Assembly (NCBI RefSeq): GCF_041146795.1
Contig: NC_135170.1
Location: forward strand, 33,001,033-33,065,032
From: Maylandia zebra
Lineage: Eukaryota; Chordata; Actinopteri; Cichliformes; Cichlidae
DNA: 64,000 nucleotides
Direction: 5' to 3'
Position numbers and translations under genes: made by a program. Below, one piece after another: positions 34,661 to 47,900 of this stretch; the stretch's first letter is position 1, and every line of letters starts with the position of its first letter. A model generated the notes under the pieces. It saw only the letters and a program-made list of their open reading frames with translations, searched no databases and was not told where the DNA came from.

Positions 34661-35946
34661 TACAAACTCAAACAATTGAGACTGTAATGATCACTTTGCT
34701 TCAGGAAAAACATTCTCAATTTGTTAACCTTCATGCTGCTCAAAATAAACCAATAATATAGTAAAAGATTCTGAGAAATAACTCCTGGGTTTATTGTAAT
34801 AACCAGCTGTTCTTGGGATCAGTCAGCTTTGTTTTGTTTTTTGTTTTTTTGCTCACACCCCTCAATGCTTGGATGTGTTTGGCTGATGTTTAAGTTTTCT
34901 GGGAGTTCATGTCATCAGGTTTGTTCTACACTCTGTTAAGCAAAGCTAGAAGCTGGCATAGCTGAACTATGAAGAAACTTTTCTTAACTTTACACTGCTG
35001 TGGATGCTGTATCTTATAACACTGGCATGATGTTTACTGCGAGTCTGGGGTTTTGGTTATATTGAACCTGCCTCGTGTTGTTTATGAGATATTCTCACCA
35101 GAAGCATCAGTGACAATAAAAAAAAAGAAAAACTCATCTGTCATGAAAAGGTGTTAAAAAATAGATGAACTATAATTAATGATTACTAATAATGTGTTTT
35201 TCTAGCTTTTATTATCTACAGTGCAAATATATTCTTTATGGAGGTGCAGTATGTGAATAACAGGTTGAAGTGAGGATGACACGACTTGATGCATGTTTTT
35301 ATTGGCAGCAGACATGTATATTATGTATGGGTCTCTTGTGGGGCCTCCTCACAGTGGGGCATGTCCAAAATGCATCACCTAGGTGCTGCCCTGGAGAGAT
35401 CCTGGCCAAATGCCCAAATGACCTGATCCTGTCGCTGTGGAGAATTACCACAGAGAACAAGTAGTTATGGAACAAATGTCCATTCCACTGTACCGCTTAC
35501 TGCACCATATACAGCATATGCATGATACAGTACTGGTGTGTATTGTTTTTTTGTTTGTTTTTTGTTGGGGTTTTTTTTGCCTGTCCTGTTTGGTTCATTT
35601 GCCATCAGAATTATTGTCTAAAGGCAAAGAAAGATGCCCAACGGATTTACTTTATCAAATGGACCATCCCGGCCTTGCCATATTGGTCTATTTGATTCAC
35701 CTTTGCTTTTATTGTTTATTTTATTTTATTTTCACTTACACGGGACAGACATGACTTGGGGAAAGAAAAGGGAGAAAGAAAGAGAGGTAGGGAAAGAAAA
35801 ACAGCGGGGAAGAGGAACGGTGATAAAGGGCAAAAAACAAAAACCAACAAAACAAACAGATAAAATATATATATACATATCAATCACCTGGATCACCTGT
35901 TGAGAAAGAAAAAAGAGAAAACAAGCAAAACAGAGAGATGATCTAT

Positions 35947-36213
35947 GGGGTGTAGCTCAGGTGGTAGAGCAGGTCATCTACTGATCGGAAGGTTGGTGGT
36001 TCAATTTCTGGCTTCCCCTAGTCTGCATGCCAAATATCCTTGGGCAAGATACTAACCCCAAATTGCTCTCCGATGCATCCATCGGAGTATGAATGTGTGT
36101 GTTACTTAGAAAGCACTTAGAAAAATGTGCTTGCACAAGTTGTGTAAAGCGCTTTGAGTGCTCAGAAGAGTAGAAAAGCGCTATATAAGAACCAGAAGAA
36201 TTTACCATTTATG
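35947..36213 (+). mobile_element. tRNA-derived SINE, best-preserved copy
   Basis: The head is tRNA-like with an A box (TAGCTCAGGTGGTAGAGC, about 35953-35970) and a B box region (GGTTGGTGGTTCAATT, about 35991-36006) for RNA polymerase III. The body has GCCAAATATCCTTGGGCAAG and the tail GTAAAGCGCTTTGAGTGC, CTATATAAGAACC. It is nearly identical in order to the reverse copy at 15198-15474. The tRNA-like start should not be mistaken for a functional tRNA gene. Confidence 0.8.
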
Positions 36214-38074
36214 TGAATATAACAGTAAATACTAGAAATTGAATATTATTGTGCAGCACGTAGGATTGACAGCGCACAGTGTGCTTTGAGGTAGGAGCAA
36301 AAAAAGGGTGTAGTTTGTGTCTGTGAGCACCCGTGTGTACACCTGTGTGCCTGAGCGCGCTTTTATTTAAAAGGTTCCTTCAGAGCACAAGAGACCAACA
36401 GAGGGGCAACCGTGCCACTCTCCCGGAAAGAGCTGAGGAGAGCCCAGATGAGGGGTGACTGGTGTGTATTGTAAAATATTGCTGTACTGGCTAATTACAC
36501 CATAAAGCACAGAAAAACTAATTGTTGCATAGTTGGCATCAGTGGGTTCACACCCATTTGTATGTATATCCTCCAGCATGTCCCTCCATCATCTCAGCAT
36601 TTCTGAAAAGGTGCTTGTTTTACACAGTTAAATGTAAAATGAGTAAATATTTGCAGGACTAAATTCAATTCATAAGGAAAATTGATAATGCATTAAAATT
36701 TTGGCCTTTGGGTGACAAGATCCATTCAAATGAAAAATGTACTGGAACTCTTATGTAGCTGTATAATGTGAATATATATGCATCCAGTAACATGAAGGAC
36801 TCTCTGAAAGTCATTTTGACTTGGTGCCTCCTACCTCTGAGTCCCCATGCAGGTTTGTCCTACACATAAGAAGAAATGCTTTTGAGAGGTTTGTTCTCTT
36901 TGGATCTACCTTCTTATGTTTAACTAACTCAGATACAGACTGTATCTGTGATTGTCACTTGTCTGCTAACAAATGACCAGCTCAGATTAAGCACACTGCT
37001 GATGCATTTTCTTCATAAATCATGACATGCTGCTCTCCCCTACATAAACTGCTATTATGAGTTCATTGCTGTGTATTTACTTGGTATCAGGTCAATACCA
37101 CATTTTTCAGTCTCATACATCAGTAGTAGGTGCCTCCTCCTGTCTTTAAGGCTGAGCCTGGACAATCGCATTCTCTCAAGTATGTGTATTTACATGGAGG
37201 TATTCTGCTGTAACTAATCATCTAAAGTATTTGAAAATACACCCATAAACAAAAACGAATGTAAACATGGATTATCAGCCACCAAAGCAGCTGCTGCACC
37301 TTTAATTTATTGATTCATTGATGAACTCTTGCAGAAATTGAACACAGAACCTTTGGTGGCAATCACTGCACTAATATAAATACTCTTAAATCTACTTAAA
37401 ACAACAATAATGTCTTTACAAACAGTTTAAATGAACCATAGCAGTATTTAATAAAGGTTAAAGATGGGAATGAGATGAAGTGAAGCCTTTTTATTTAGTA
37501 AGTCCTGATGTAGCTGCAAGGCAATTTCCTGCCACTAGATGATGCTCTTTGTACATAAATTGGCCACAATTGAAAGAGTGACGCTTCAGATTTAGCAATT
37601 TCATAGGTATCATTTTTAAATATTTCTAGGACACACAAACCTATAATTTACATTTAAAAATAACAGCATTTACAATTACAGGTTTAAAAGGCAGGTGAAA
37701 CTCTATTCTTTCTCACAAATTAGAATTCATAGTGCTTAAATAACCTTATATCCTGTACTCTTTAGAGAATCTTTGCTATATTACTATTGTTCCCTCATTT
37801 CAATTAAAACATCTATTTTTCAATAATATTCCTTATTTAATTATTTACTCCTTAACGTTGCCAAAAAGTCTCCAAAGTTAATTTAAGGTTTCTTTTTTAA
37901 ATGAACTTAGTTATATAACTTAGTTATATCACCTTGTTTCACTAATCTGTTTGTTGGACCCAGTAAAACAAGAAACCAAAAATAATGTTTTGTTTTTTTA
38001 AATATTGCTATTACATTTTTAAAAAAATATATGAAAGGGCACTCCTATTTGCATATGAGATTCTCATAGATATA
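36214..38074. other. Intergenic, no gene found
   Basis: AT-rich sequence between the SINE and the RADIL-family promoter region. No exon could be supported on either strand. Confidence 0.45.
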
Positions 38075-38355
38075 AAGTAACGTGTGTTCATGTGTATACC
38101 TGTCTCTATACATTTGTGGGGACCGATCCTGATTTAAAACCAAGCTATTGAGGACATTAAAAAGTTTCTGTTTTTCACTTTCAGGCGCGTGTTTATTAAA
38201 GGTTTAGTCGTGGTTTTAGTGCTTACGTTAATGGCAGGTTAATAGTATTATGCAAGTAGTATGATGAGACTAAAGACTAGCTAACTAATTAGACTAAAAG
38301 AAGTGAGACTCCGCTTTACGTGCCCGCAGGTCCTCACAAAGTAGGAAGGACAGTT
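38075..38355. repeat. Interspersed fish repeat next to the promoter
   Basis: TACATTTGTGGGGACCGATC, ACCAAGCTATTGAGGACATT, GTTAATAGTATTATGCAAG, GACTAAAGACTAGCTAACT and GGTCCTCACAAAGTAGGAAG are phrases I associate with a common teleost repeat with inverted GGGGACC/GGTCCTCAC ends. It ends about 40 bases before a GC box. Confidence 0.45.
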
Positions 38356-38379
38356 GTGTATGCCCGTGTTGCTGTGATT

Positions 38380-38832
38380 AGCTCCGCCCCCTCGCTCCTT
38401 ACCGTGACGCCGCGGTGACGTGTTGCTGTAGTGGCTCGTGCAGCAGCAGGTAGTTTCATTCAGTCCGCTTCAGAATTCCGGACGGAGTTAACGGCTTTCT
38501 TATCATGGACCTGGCTTTGATTTCACTCGTTTTACAGCTCAGAAACGGATAAAAAGCAACGTAAGCGTCTGTTTTTTTGTATTTCCTCCTTAACGTCGAC
38601 TCCAGTTTGGATTTTACCCTCCAGCGGTCCGATTTTAGCAGCTTGAAGTTGGTTCTCCTTCAGCATATGTGGGAATGTGAACTCTCATGGATGCCGATAC
38701 ACTGTTGGAGTACTTACACACTTTTTCCTGATTTTCTGGGAGTCGAAATAGTAGACTACGCTCGCTGAAAACTAGTTGTGAATAAAGCCATGTTCACTAT
38801 GTTTATGTAGAAGCTGAAAAAACGTTAAAATA
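38380..38832 (+). promoter_or_regulatory. radil: Promoter and 5' UTR region of the RADIL-family gene
   Basis: A GC box core (CTCCGCCCC, 38392-38400) is followed by two TGACG half-sites (38405 and 38416, the second reading TGACGTG), the pattern of a CpG-rich TATA-less promoter with CRE-like elements. A donor-like AAAAGCAAC/GTAAGC at 38561 and an acceptor CTCCTTCAG ending at 38663 suggest an optional 103-bp UTR intron. The transcription start is not determined. Confidence 0.5.
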
Positions 38833-38960
38833 ATGATTTCGGAGGAGAGAAGCAGCCACGTAAATAAACAAACCCTGAACTTTCCCGTGGGTTTACTCAT
38901 CCGCTCTCCCAAAAGGCGCCTGGCCAAACTGGGAAGGAAACCCAGCAATGGATCTGTCCA
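38833..38960 (+). CDS. radil: RADIL-family exon 1, basic N-terminus
   Basis: MISEERSSHVNKQTLNF is followed by PVGLLIRSPKRRLAKLGRK, very like the RASIP1 N-terminus (PVGLWINSPRKQLAKLGRR) and unlike the MFYG start of RADIL. It ends in phase 2 at CA/GTAAGT. Confidence 0.85.
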
Positions 38961-41900
38961 GTAAGTCTCTACATGCTTTAATCGAATCTACTTTAATTAG
39001 TTTTATTTACATATCGCCACTTTACTACAGCAGTAATCTTACAGTGTAGAATACTGGAGAGTAACTCCAACCTATGATAAATGCCATTGGCAACGGTGGG
39101 AAACAAGAACTGCCCAGTTTTCTACCTCCAGTAGAAACATAAAGGTTTATAATCGCAGCAGCATTAGTTTTAGAAGATGTAATCGTTTTAAGTATACGCA
39201 TTAGCCAGCTCCAGTTATAACTTTGCACATTAAGACATAATTTATATTGCTATATCTGCATTTTATACCAGTGCACCAAGAAATTAAGTCATTTGATGTT
39301 GAGATGAATATAAAGATGTGCATGATTAATGCTTGTAATGATGATAATATTAGAAATTAAGACTATGGGGAAAATATTGTTAATAAGTTAACATTTAATT
39401 TCATTTACGTTGCGTTTAACTTTATTTTGAGCTGTTGTACTAAAGGATAAATGAGTTATATCTGGTCTTGGGTAGGAGACCTATAATGAGAAAAAAAACG
39501 AAGTTATAGCTTTAATTGCAACTATATTAATTAATGGAGTAATTACACAGCCTTAGTAATGACTTTTTATATGTTAGCAGTATTTTGGCCCATGTTTTCT
39601 TTTCAGTTAGATTTTATGACTGTATTTCTGCTTTTTTTTCCCAATAGAAATGCTATAAATGAGAATAACATAGTTGTCTATTGATTAAGGTAACATAATG
39701 ACTTATGTAAAGGTTTAAATAGGTTCACAGAGACCAAACAATTAGCTGATGAGTTTAGATAACCGTAAAAACAAAATCCTGGTTTGTTTCAGTTCTAAAT
39801 TTGGGTCTGAAGTGGAGAACTTTAGACAGATCATGGTTCGTGTGCAGGATCTTTTAGTGTTCTGTCCTCTCACTCCAATCAGGTCCAACAACTCGAACAG
39901 CACTGTCCGCTCTGCTGAGAGCGTTGGCGTCCGGCAGCCAGCCAAGAGCAAAATCCGCCGCCACAACAACAGGTTTTCCACTGTGTTCAACCAAAGCCCC
40001 AACCTGAGAGACGGTGGACGGCATGTCCAGGTGGCGAGTGGTAGTGGCGGGAGCTTGTCTGGAGACCTCCAGGTTGTGGACGACCCGGCTGAGCTATCCA
40101 GCCAAATGTCCATTCCTGGTATCCTGAAGATCTTTGGCAGTGACATCTGCCAGGGGACCAACTACAAGAGTGTGCTGGCTACTACTCAGTCCAGTGCAAA
40201 GGAGCTGGTGAAGCAGGCCTTGGAAAGGCAAGAGGTTTTCTCTTGGTCCTAAAACATGTTGTTGAGTCCTTGCAATAAGATTTATTCCTAAAAGAAACAA
40301 AGTAAAAGTGAAGTAGTGCTACTTTTAGGTCAAACTAGATTTTAACATGTGAGAATTTACTGCTTTTGTCTATTTGATCTAATTGTAAATTAAGTATGTC
40401 TGGATTCTGAGCCGATGTTGAGGACAAAAAGGGGAAACTTAGAAATCAGAAACATTTACGACTGCTTCAGTGTGAAAAACAACTTCCAGACTTATTGCTA
40501 ATGCTTCATTTCTCTGTTTTTTTCTCTTCAGGTACTGTCTGGAAAAAGAAGACCCCAACAACTATGTGCTGTGCGACGTTATTGGCCAGACGGGGGCTGA
40601 TAACCAGTGGAAGAGAGAGTGCTTTAGGGTTGTGGGTGACAGCGAGAGGCCCCTGATGCTGCAGTCGCTGTGGAAGCCGAAGGATGGCTTCTCCAGGCGT
40701 TTTGAGATCCAGCTGCGGGCGAGCGTGGAAGAGCAAAGTTTAAAGGACAGGGACACGATCACAGCAGGTATGCATGGTGCCTAACACCTGCACCGTGACC
40801 CTAACATCCTCCCACTGGGGTTATCAATCACTCAGCCTTAGCCTTGGGAGCCTTAGATGTTTCTTATTGCTGGGTTTCATTGTGCCTCTTATCACTGGTT
40901 CAAACAGTCATGCAGCAGAGGTCAGGAGGAAACAAAAGCTGCCCTGCTCTTTGCTTTAATTCAAGGGTCCATAAGGTCCTCGCAAAGCATCAAGGCACAA
41001 CGCAGCTCTTCCCACCAGGCCTATAGCTGCTGTGTTTTTCTTTCTGTCAGAACTGACTTCCTGCGCTCTGGGGGCTGAGCGGTCCTGTTGACTTTGGCTC
41101 ACGTTTGTTGTGGTCCCTTTCAGCTCTGGACCGACACTCTGACGGCTTTTTAATCAGGATTGGTCTGATAGCGCGAAGCTTAAATTACAGATAACCTTAA
41201 TTATAATTTGATTTCTACTGAAGGTTTTCTTCATTTTTTTAAAATTACGGTTTTTGAGCTGATTGTACATTTTAAAAAAGGTACAGTGTTTAGTCTACAG
41301 TGTTTATTAGTTTTTAGCGTTCCAGTTTCATTTTCAGATTGAGTTTTCTCATTTATTAGTTTAAGAATGTTTAGGGGTTTTTTCCTAGTTTGTTTTAGCT
41401 GTCAGGAAACTGGTTGGTATTTGTCAGATTTTAAGATTTCAGAAGTTTAGTATAAACACAGGCAGTCACAGGTTTCATTATAGGGTAGACCAAATTAACA
41501 AAGACAAAAATTAAAGACAGATATTTTTTCCCTGTATGCAGAGTTTTTGTTAGATTCTGTGTTGTTCTATGAGCCGGTAATTTGTTGGTGATTAATATTT
41601 AATATAATAATCCATTTCTAAGCTAGCATTAGTTAGTGTTGCTTTGCTTTCAGTTTTCATGGAAAAATTCATGCAGGGTGATTCACAGAGAAAGCAGTTG
41701 AGAAGCTGTTGGTGACACATGAGAGTATTGGGTGACTACAAAAATGGTTTAATACATAAAAGACTTATCTAAGTCACATTCAAATATTGGCGTTTAGAGT
41801 TCTATATCTGTGCAGCTCTGCATTGGTTCTCATAGCTCTGTGATCTACCCTCCCCTTCCTCCTCTCTGACCGGGGGAAAGCTGCCTTTTACCTCCGCTGG

Positions 41901-44900
41901 GTTTTTAGGCATCAAGCCCAGCCTGTCACAGCAGTGCTGAACAATGTGGAAAACACCCATTTCCACAGCTGATAAGGGCAGTGGAGCACCGGGTGTGAAG
42001 CCGGACCCTGTGGACATTCCACCTCGCTTAATGGCTCCCAACGAGCTGAATAGTGTTTGTGTTACGTCAGGCCGACAGAGCGGCTGCTGGTATCTGATAG
42101 AGGTGGTCACATCTCACCTTCCCTGCACATTTCCCCCCTTTTTCCTGTAGTTATGTTGCATTTGAACTGAAGCCAGAGCAGAAAAGTGTTATGCTGGAGT
42201 CAGCTCGGATGACCGGAGTAATTTTGGGAGGATTTCTGTTTATCGTAAAGATAACTTTAAAAACACGAGAGGTAGTTCTTCTGTTTTTCCTGGCGCCGAT
42301 TCAAAGTTTGTCTAAAGCTGACATTATTAATAGAGGCCACACAAATTTGAGAAGTCCAGTCTTCTGCTGTGTTTGTCCTGATTTAATTTTAAATGGTTTA
42401 TTTCTGAATTTGAATTAGTTATTTTTTAATTAAGTGACACGAGGCAACTGGAGCATCAAACACTTTATCTATCTCTATTTTAGTATATTTAGTTTGATCT
42501 ATATGATGTTCTTTATTGTTGTTTATATAATTAAGTAGATGTTATGAACTAAATTATACAAAAACCTAAGTAACATAAGCTGTAGTCGGGCTAGTATTAC
42601 CTGTGAACTACTACTAATTTGTAATAATCACAAAAGTCATCTTTGACCGTAACCCTGTGCAATTCTGCCTTGAATCTGTCAGTTAGAAATATCACTGCAG
42701 CGCACCTGAGATTGATTAATTGAGATTAAGTATACCACAAGAAGAAGAGCTGCCGGATGTTTCTAGGTAATGAAGATCTGATAAACTAAGACGTCCTTGA
42801 GCTCTGTGGATTTTATTTTAGATCATTTTTTTCTAAGAGACTAACAAGCGGATAGAGTCTAGCATCATCAGCATAGAGTGAATTAATTACTGCACCAAAC
42901 TTTGGAAGCTTTTTATAGTAAGAAGATAAAGACTTTTTAAAAGTCCAAAATGAGTCGCGAAACATACTCAGGTGTCAACACACTCGATGACATAGCATCT
43001 TCTTGTCCACCCAGGGATCAATGCCCAGGCTCGTAAGCTGCAGAAGACCCGCTCCAGAGTGACCTCCCTGTTTGTGGACAGCAGTGGGGAGGACACAGAT
43101 GGACTCGGCATCTGGAGGAGCCTCAGCGAGATGGATTTGTCCGCGATGGGCAAGGAGGCTAGCAAGGCCCAACAGAGTGCGCTCAGAGAGGATCCCGAGG
43201 CTGAGGCCGACAAGGAAGTGCTGCGTCTTGGCATGGAAAAGGAAGAGACGGAGAGCAGCGATGATAACACAACCCAGTACTCCATCCACCCACCCTTTGA
43301 CTTCCCTTATTTCCTCCTGCTGCAGGGCTACAGCCACAGACAGGTGAGTGGCAGACCAACTTAAGGTATCTGTATATAACTATAATTACCTTAAGCAGAT
43401 GAGACCTTTCTGAACTCCAAAGTTTCAGATAATGAGGTCATTGTAGGAAACAGTTATCCCTGTAAGCTCAGACTTCAGCCTGCTCTAAACACTCAGTTTC
43501 AGTTACTTTTTTTCCTACCCTGGGCTGTGTATGATGTCACATAGAGGATAAGCCTAATTTGGTCAACTCAGGGAAAGAAGTCCCACCCACTTGCTTATTT
43601 GTGAGTGGTAGCAAATCACATGAAAGTTAGTCTAAAGTTGGAGAAGCTAAAACAGCTTGTTTTGGATTGAGGTTGAACTGAGGGGCCTGCACGAAACCCC
43701 GCGTGAGAGAAATAAGGATTTTATTTGTTTATTTATTTTACCTGCCACTCTTGCAAAACTGCTCTGGTATAGTCAAACAACAAAAATATGGATCTGGAAA
43801 TGAAGAGAACGATGTGCTGCTGTAATATCAGCTACAGGTGGGTGCTGTTGTTCTCTTTCAGTGCTGTTTTCAGCCTGGTCACATTTAACCAAGTTATTGC
43901 CAATAATAGTATCCACAGTTTAAAGCTGACCTACAGATGATTGAAAACTTATAATCAAGCAGATTTGCAGGCAGTTTCTGAACTCCTTCTTTGACATTTT
44001 AAAGACTTGAGGTTGATTTTTATTGTAAAGTTTTAGTTAAGTATAATAAACCTGGTTCTGTGAAGACCTGTTATTGCCCTTGAGTGTGTCCTGTGAGCGT
44101 GTAAGCAAACAAGCTTAAAAGAGACAAGAGGAAGAGAAACATATAGTGGCGAACTGAGCTTGTTATGTAACGCAAGGAGAAAATCCCTCAGTCAGAGAGT
44201 CAGACAGGGCGGAATCACTGCTACACAGGTGTGTTAGGACCAGGTGATCCTGTTCGGGCTCAGGGTGAGCCCTGTGTCATCATGTGTCAATGAAAGGATG
44301 AAGAACAGAGTGCTCAACCTTCTGTCAGAAGGAAACCTGCTTAGGATCTTTGGCAGAACAAAGAGGCAGTCCTGATTAGAAGGATAAACTGTAGCATGTA
44401 AACACTGCTGTGCTGTAATCAACATACCAGTGTACCTGACCTCTGTTTCAAACTGTCCTTACTTCCAAAATCTGTCCTTGTCAACATCGCCTGTTTAAAA
44501 ATCTCTTTTGCACAGTAAACCAGAGAGCACGCTGTGGCTTTAGCCCATTCCCAGGAACAGGAAGCTCTTTCTCGCAGTGTTTTTATCCCCGCTGCTGGGG
44601 ATTGCTGACTGAGCAGGATGCTGGGAGCACGGCAGCACACTGAGAGCTGCAGCCGACCTAATCTTACTCTGCAACAATGGGTCGACCCAAAGCCAAAGCA
44701 AAGGAACGAGGCGGGTCTGTGGCGGACCAGCAGTCGTGCAACAGGAACTGAAAGCTGATTTTTGGGTTGTTTTTTGAAACTGTGTTGTTGGAGACCAAAG
44801 AAACAAAACTGAATTTGGCTTTCCTTGGCATTTATTTCAGTGGAGAGAGAGTTTTGATGCTGAGCCACAACTTCTGCGGTGGCGCGATGCCCATTAACTT

Positions 44901-47900
44901 TTTATTGTTATTGAATGAGCTGCGTTTTTAAGCAAGCCTGAGTGTGTTTCAGTCAGGATGGTGGAGTCAGCATATGTTTGACTGGTGGAATATTGGTTGA
45001 TACCATTACCCATTACAGCAATGCATCCCAGTTATTAATCATTTTGTCTGTAAATAGCCTTTATATCTTAAAAGTAACAAAGCAATAACACTCATATGAA
45101 TGCTGTTGTAGCCCTGCCTTCACGCTGAGGCTGCTTGGCTTTAGGCAGCAGAGATGATAGGCTATCATCGCCTGACTAAGAGTCTTAACGTGGTGACCCT
45201 GAGCTCCTGGTCCTCACCGTCTCGCTCATAAGCCCTTCCATTCCTGTCCCGCCTTGCTCTGCCAGTTCAAGTTGTACTTTTACCAGATGATCCTACTGCT
45301 GCTTGCACGCACACTCCTGGTTTATTTCCAAAGTGTTACACAAGGAAATCAATCCCAGGCTTCCCGCTGACTGCTACTTTGAATGAATGTTTGCTTGAAG
45401 AATAGAATTGCATTAGAGGAAGAATTAAGGTTGCAAAATGAAAGCTTGTGTTGTTGCTGTCATGGAAGACACAGCAGGAAGTCTTCGCTGGTGGTACAGA
45501 GTCCAACAGCGAGAGCATTTCACTCGCAAAGAGCTGCGCTCGTTGCTGTAATCACAGCCAAAACCTGTGCAGATAAACGGAGAACAAGAGTCTTTTTACT
45601 GCTTTCCATCCACCATCAGTTTTCTGTGTACAGGTGTGATTTAAGGAAAAGCTAAAACTGTTGGACTCTTTTTGGCAGTTCCACAAACGAGTTACAAATC
45701 ACTTCCTGTGCCCAATAGGTGGCATTAGAGAACACCCACTACTCCTATGTCTTGATCGGAACCCACAGTGACAAAGTCATGAATGTTGGATTGTGCTTAT
45801 CACATTTTAGTCAGTACTGGCAGATTAAATGAAAAGTTTATGCCAGATTGGATAAAGTATATTTGAGTTACAACTTCTTGTGTCATAGAAGTTGTAACCT
45901 AACTTATATGGCTTCACAGTTAAATATTGCCAAGGTCTTCAGTTAGAGCTTACCAAAGATCACTCCAGGAGGAGTTGGTGGCGCGTACCAGCGTAAACGG
46001 GGGATATTACAATGGAAACCGAAGCAGTTGATCTGCCAGATTTGCAGCTGAATTTATTGTGCGAAACATTTGATACAAATGTCTTCTTTTTTTTTCTTTT
46101 TTTTTTGCAGGATTTTGTCATCTATCTCATGAGTGGGACCACCACCATCTTTGGCTGCTGCAGGGAGCATCACACTGGAGAAGATGAGGAGAGGCTGAAG
46201 GTGGACATCCTCCTGTTTGCTCCAGATGTGTTACCACAGCACTGCTGTGTCAGACGACTGGACTCTAACAGCCAAACTTCCACAGGAGGAGAGCACAGAA
46301 AGGCGCTGACGATGCTGAAGCCCCTTCATGGAGCTCCCGTGACCCGAAATGGTTTACTCCTTAAAGAGGAGGTTGAACTGAATCCAGGAGATTTGGTTGG
46401 CTTGGGGAAACACTACTTGTTCATGTTTAAGGATCCTACAAGCAAACCAGGATCACTCCACACGCCTCCTTGGATGACCAGACTCTGCCCAAACTCTGAC
46501 TCAAAGACCTCTTGTTTTTCATGCGGCTCCTTGGTGGCTAGGAAAAAGCTCCAGAGAAAGCCTTTACCTCCTCGTTGGAGAGACCTGGAGGGCACTGAGG
46601 CTTCGCTGAGCTATGAACTCGACCAGGAGGAAAGAGTCCTACAACAGATCCTGGACATGTTGGACCCCAGTGGGAATGAACCGAAGCTGACACCGGCTTT
46701 CCTGCTGAGTCTCTGCATCCAGCACTCAGCCTCCACATTTGAGCTGACGCATTTCAGACAGCTGCTGCTTCAGCTGTCCAATCAGATCCAGCTCATTACA
46801 TGGGTAAGGACAAAAACTCGGCAGCACGTTAAATCTAATGACCAAAGCATTATTTGGCAGTTGGGTTTCCAGTCAGTTTTTTTCTTTTTTTGCTTGGGGT
46901 TAGGGTTTTCAAATGTGAGAGTGATAATAAGGTTAAAAAGGTTAAGGTTAAAAATCTAACAGCTCTGATACTAGAAAGAAGATTTAGAAGAAGTTTTAAA
47001 GTCCATTTTTGATGTCGCAGAGCTCTGTGTATGTGTGCACCGCTGAGAAAAATCACACAGATGCTATTGTGCGCTCTGCAGTTTCCATTATGGAGCAATT
47101 TTTGTTTAGAAATTGTCACTAAATACTAGAAAAAGTAATTTGGTTGCCTTTATACTTTGTAAGTAACGCTCTTTATCAGGTTCAGTTGATCTCTGCTCTG
47201 TTAGGTTCAGTTTTAAGGACCTGAAATATGTGAGATTTGACTCTAAACATTCACACTGAGGACTGAATGAAGAGCTGCAGGACAGAACCAAATGCCCAGG
47301 CACTGCTCACAGCTTTGAGCCTTCCATCTACAATAATTACGCACTCATTCTGATAACAACTTCCCCTGGCTTTCCAAAGAAATCAACATTCCTGTCACAG
47401 CTGCATCACGCGGAAAATAAAACATACTTTTTGGGGAATAAAATTTAGTACAATTTACAGTAAATTGTGTGCAACAAACATTATCAAATCACATCTGTAT
47501 GACTCATTTAAATGGTCATCCACTCCTATTGCATGTGCAATAAGGCCAAAAATGCCTGTATCCATGCTTTTCAGTAGCAAAACTGACACTGCTTTATGTT
47601 CGGATATCCTGACAGCAGCTTTCCATCCCATTACATCCCATTAGTAAACTTAAAGCAGCCATGAAATAATGTCTTATCTGTGTTTTGTCCCCCTTAGGAG
47701 AAGACAAAGGAACTTGCAGCAATCCAGCCAGAAATGTGAGTACAAGATATATGTCCTCTTATACTTTCTGAATGAAACTAACATGATCCTCTAGAAAAGG
47801 GTTAAGTTATTTTAATTTTAGGTTGTGCACAAAAAGCTAAGTTTGTGTTGTGATCACGAATAATCATGAGAATTAAAAACTGTCTGTCTCAGCAAGAGAA

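Noticed and set aside
34268..34761. Overlapping frames on both strands around 34.3-34.7 kb
   Set aside because: They overlap a probable hAT-derived repeat and show no domain or splice partners.
35947..36018. tRNA gene at the head of the SINE
   Set aside because: It has A and B boxes but continues directly into the SINE body shared with other copies, and its stems are imperfect.
44677..44748. Short ATG frame MGRPKAKAKERGG
   Set aside because: Only 24 codons, no donor in phase and no second exon; too little to call.
44419..44868. 149-codon minus-strand reading frame in intron 4 of the RADIL-family gene
   Set aside because: No domain, no splice-compatible neighbours and composition like the surrounding intron.
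46012..46110. Upstream ATG-led extension of RADIL-family exon 5
   Set aside because: It is intron read-through; the T-rich acceptor ending at 46110 and homology start at DFVIYL show the true exon boundary.
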